A DNA stretch of 6,045 bases from Comamonadaceae bacterium. Its GTDB lineage: Bacteria > Pseudomonadota > Gammaproteobacteria > Burkholderiales > Burkholderiaceae_C. Shown here piece after piece: positions 5,889-6,045 of this stretch. Below the pieces are notes generated by a model that saw only the letters and a program-made list of their open reading frames with translations, ran no database searches and was not told where the DNA came from. The stretch spans positions 1 through 6,045 of the forward strand of contig CANBQX010000118.1 in the NCBI GenBank assembly GCA_947371775.1, in the 5' to 3' direction. Position 1 is the stretch's first letter; each line of letters opens with the position of its first letter. The position numbers and the translations under genes were made by a program.

Positions 5889-6045
5889 ATGTCCAGCGCC
5901 GCATCCAACGACCCCCTGCTCCAGCCCTTTCAGCTCAAGCACCTGCGCTTGCGCAACCGGTTGATGATTACCTCGCACGAGCCCGCCTACCCCGAGGACG
6001 GCATGCCCAAAGCCAAGTACCGCGCCTACCACGTGGAGCGCGCCA
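5889..6045 (+). CDS. NADH:flavin oxidoreductase, OYE/TMADH-like (partial, 5' end)
   Basis: The first 52 codons of a gene that runs off the right edge with no stop in view. The start MSSAASNDPLLQPFQLKHLR, then LRNRLMITSHEPAY and EDGMPKAKYRAYHVERA, is the entry strand and first loop of the FMN-binding TIM barrel of Old Yellow Enzyme-type proteins. The (L)RNR motif (20-24), followed by a His/Tyr loop and a YxxYHxExA segment, is typical of the long trimethylamine-dehydrogenase subfamily. That subfamily includes demethylases of dimethylglycine (DgcA) and N-methylproline (StcD), which carry FMN, a 4Fe-4S cluster and an FAD domain. Those later domains lie outside the window, so the subfamily is an inference. 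The ATG is 26 bases after the methyltransferase stop with only a weak AAGAG before it, which suggests one operon. Its likely job is oxidative removal of a methyl group from a secondary or tertiary amine made by, or handled alongside, the upstream enzyme. Confidence 0.82.
   Translation, partial: MSSAASNDPLLQPFQLKHLRLRNRLMITSHEPAYPEDGMPKAKYRAYHVERA

Noticed and set aside
4246..5904. Long minus-strand open frame (552 codons) antisense to the methyltransferase gene
   Set aside because: It mirrors the codon pattern of a GC-rich gene on the other strand. Its translation is His/Gly/Val-rich with no recognisable domain, while the plus frame is a clear MttB family member.

Overview
The window is about 6 kb of GC-rich DNA, dense in genes and without mobile elements, RNA genes or CRISPR. 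The protein sequences (an E. coli-like GloA, a proteobacterial Amt, a GcvA-type LysR regulator) and the codon use point to a betaproteobacterium, most likely Burkholderiales/Comamonadaceae (Rhodoferax- or Polaromonas-like). This placement is an inference from sequence character, not from a search.

Left block (23-1716, minus strand): an ammonium channel gene (amt) with a signal peptide and the conserved AmtB pore residues, followed with a few bases of overlap by an unrecognised 119-residue protein. No glnK lies just upstream of amt. A 285-base divergent intergenic region (1717-2001) contains a sharply AT-rich island at 1811-1860 (7 G/C in 50 bases) and probably holds the promoters of both flanking units.

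Middle block (2002-3288, plus strand): gloA (glyoxalase I, all four metal ligands present), then, 3 bases later, a ten-helix DMT/EamA-family permease starting at GTG. The two look like a translationally coupled pair. The permease gene ends convergently on the LysR gene, and their stop codons share bases.

Right block (3285-6045): a LysR-type regulator (minus) divergent across 112 bases from a plus-strand operon. That operon begins with an MttB-superfamily methyltransferase (521 aa, read through without pyrrolysine). After 26 bases comes the start of an Old-Yellow-Enzyme/trimethylamine-dehydrogenase-type flavin oxidoreductase that runs off the window. A LysR regulator, an MttB-like methyltransferase and a TMADH-like demethylase together suggest an inducible pathway for removing methyl groups from a quaternary or tertiary amine such as a betaine. 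The substrate cannot be read from the sequence. This is the most interesting part of the window: non-pyrrolysine MttB relatives are best characterised in anaerobes, and no corrinoid protein is visible here.
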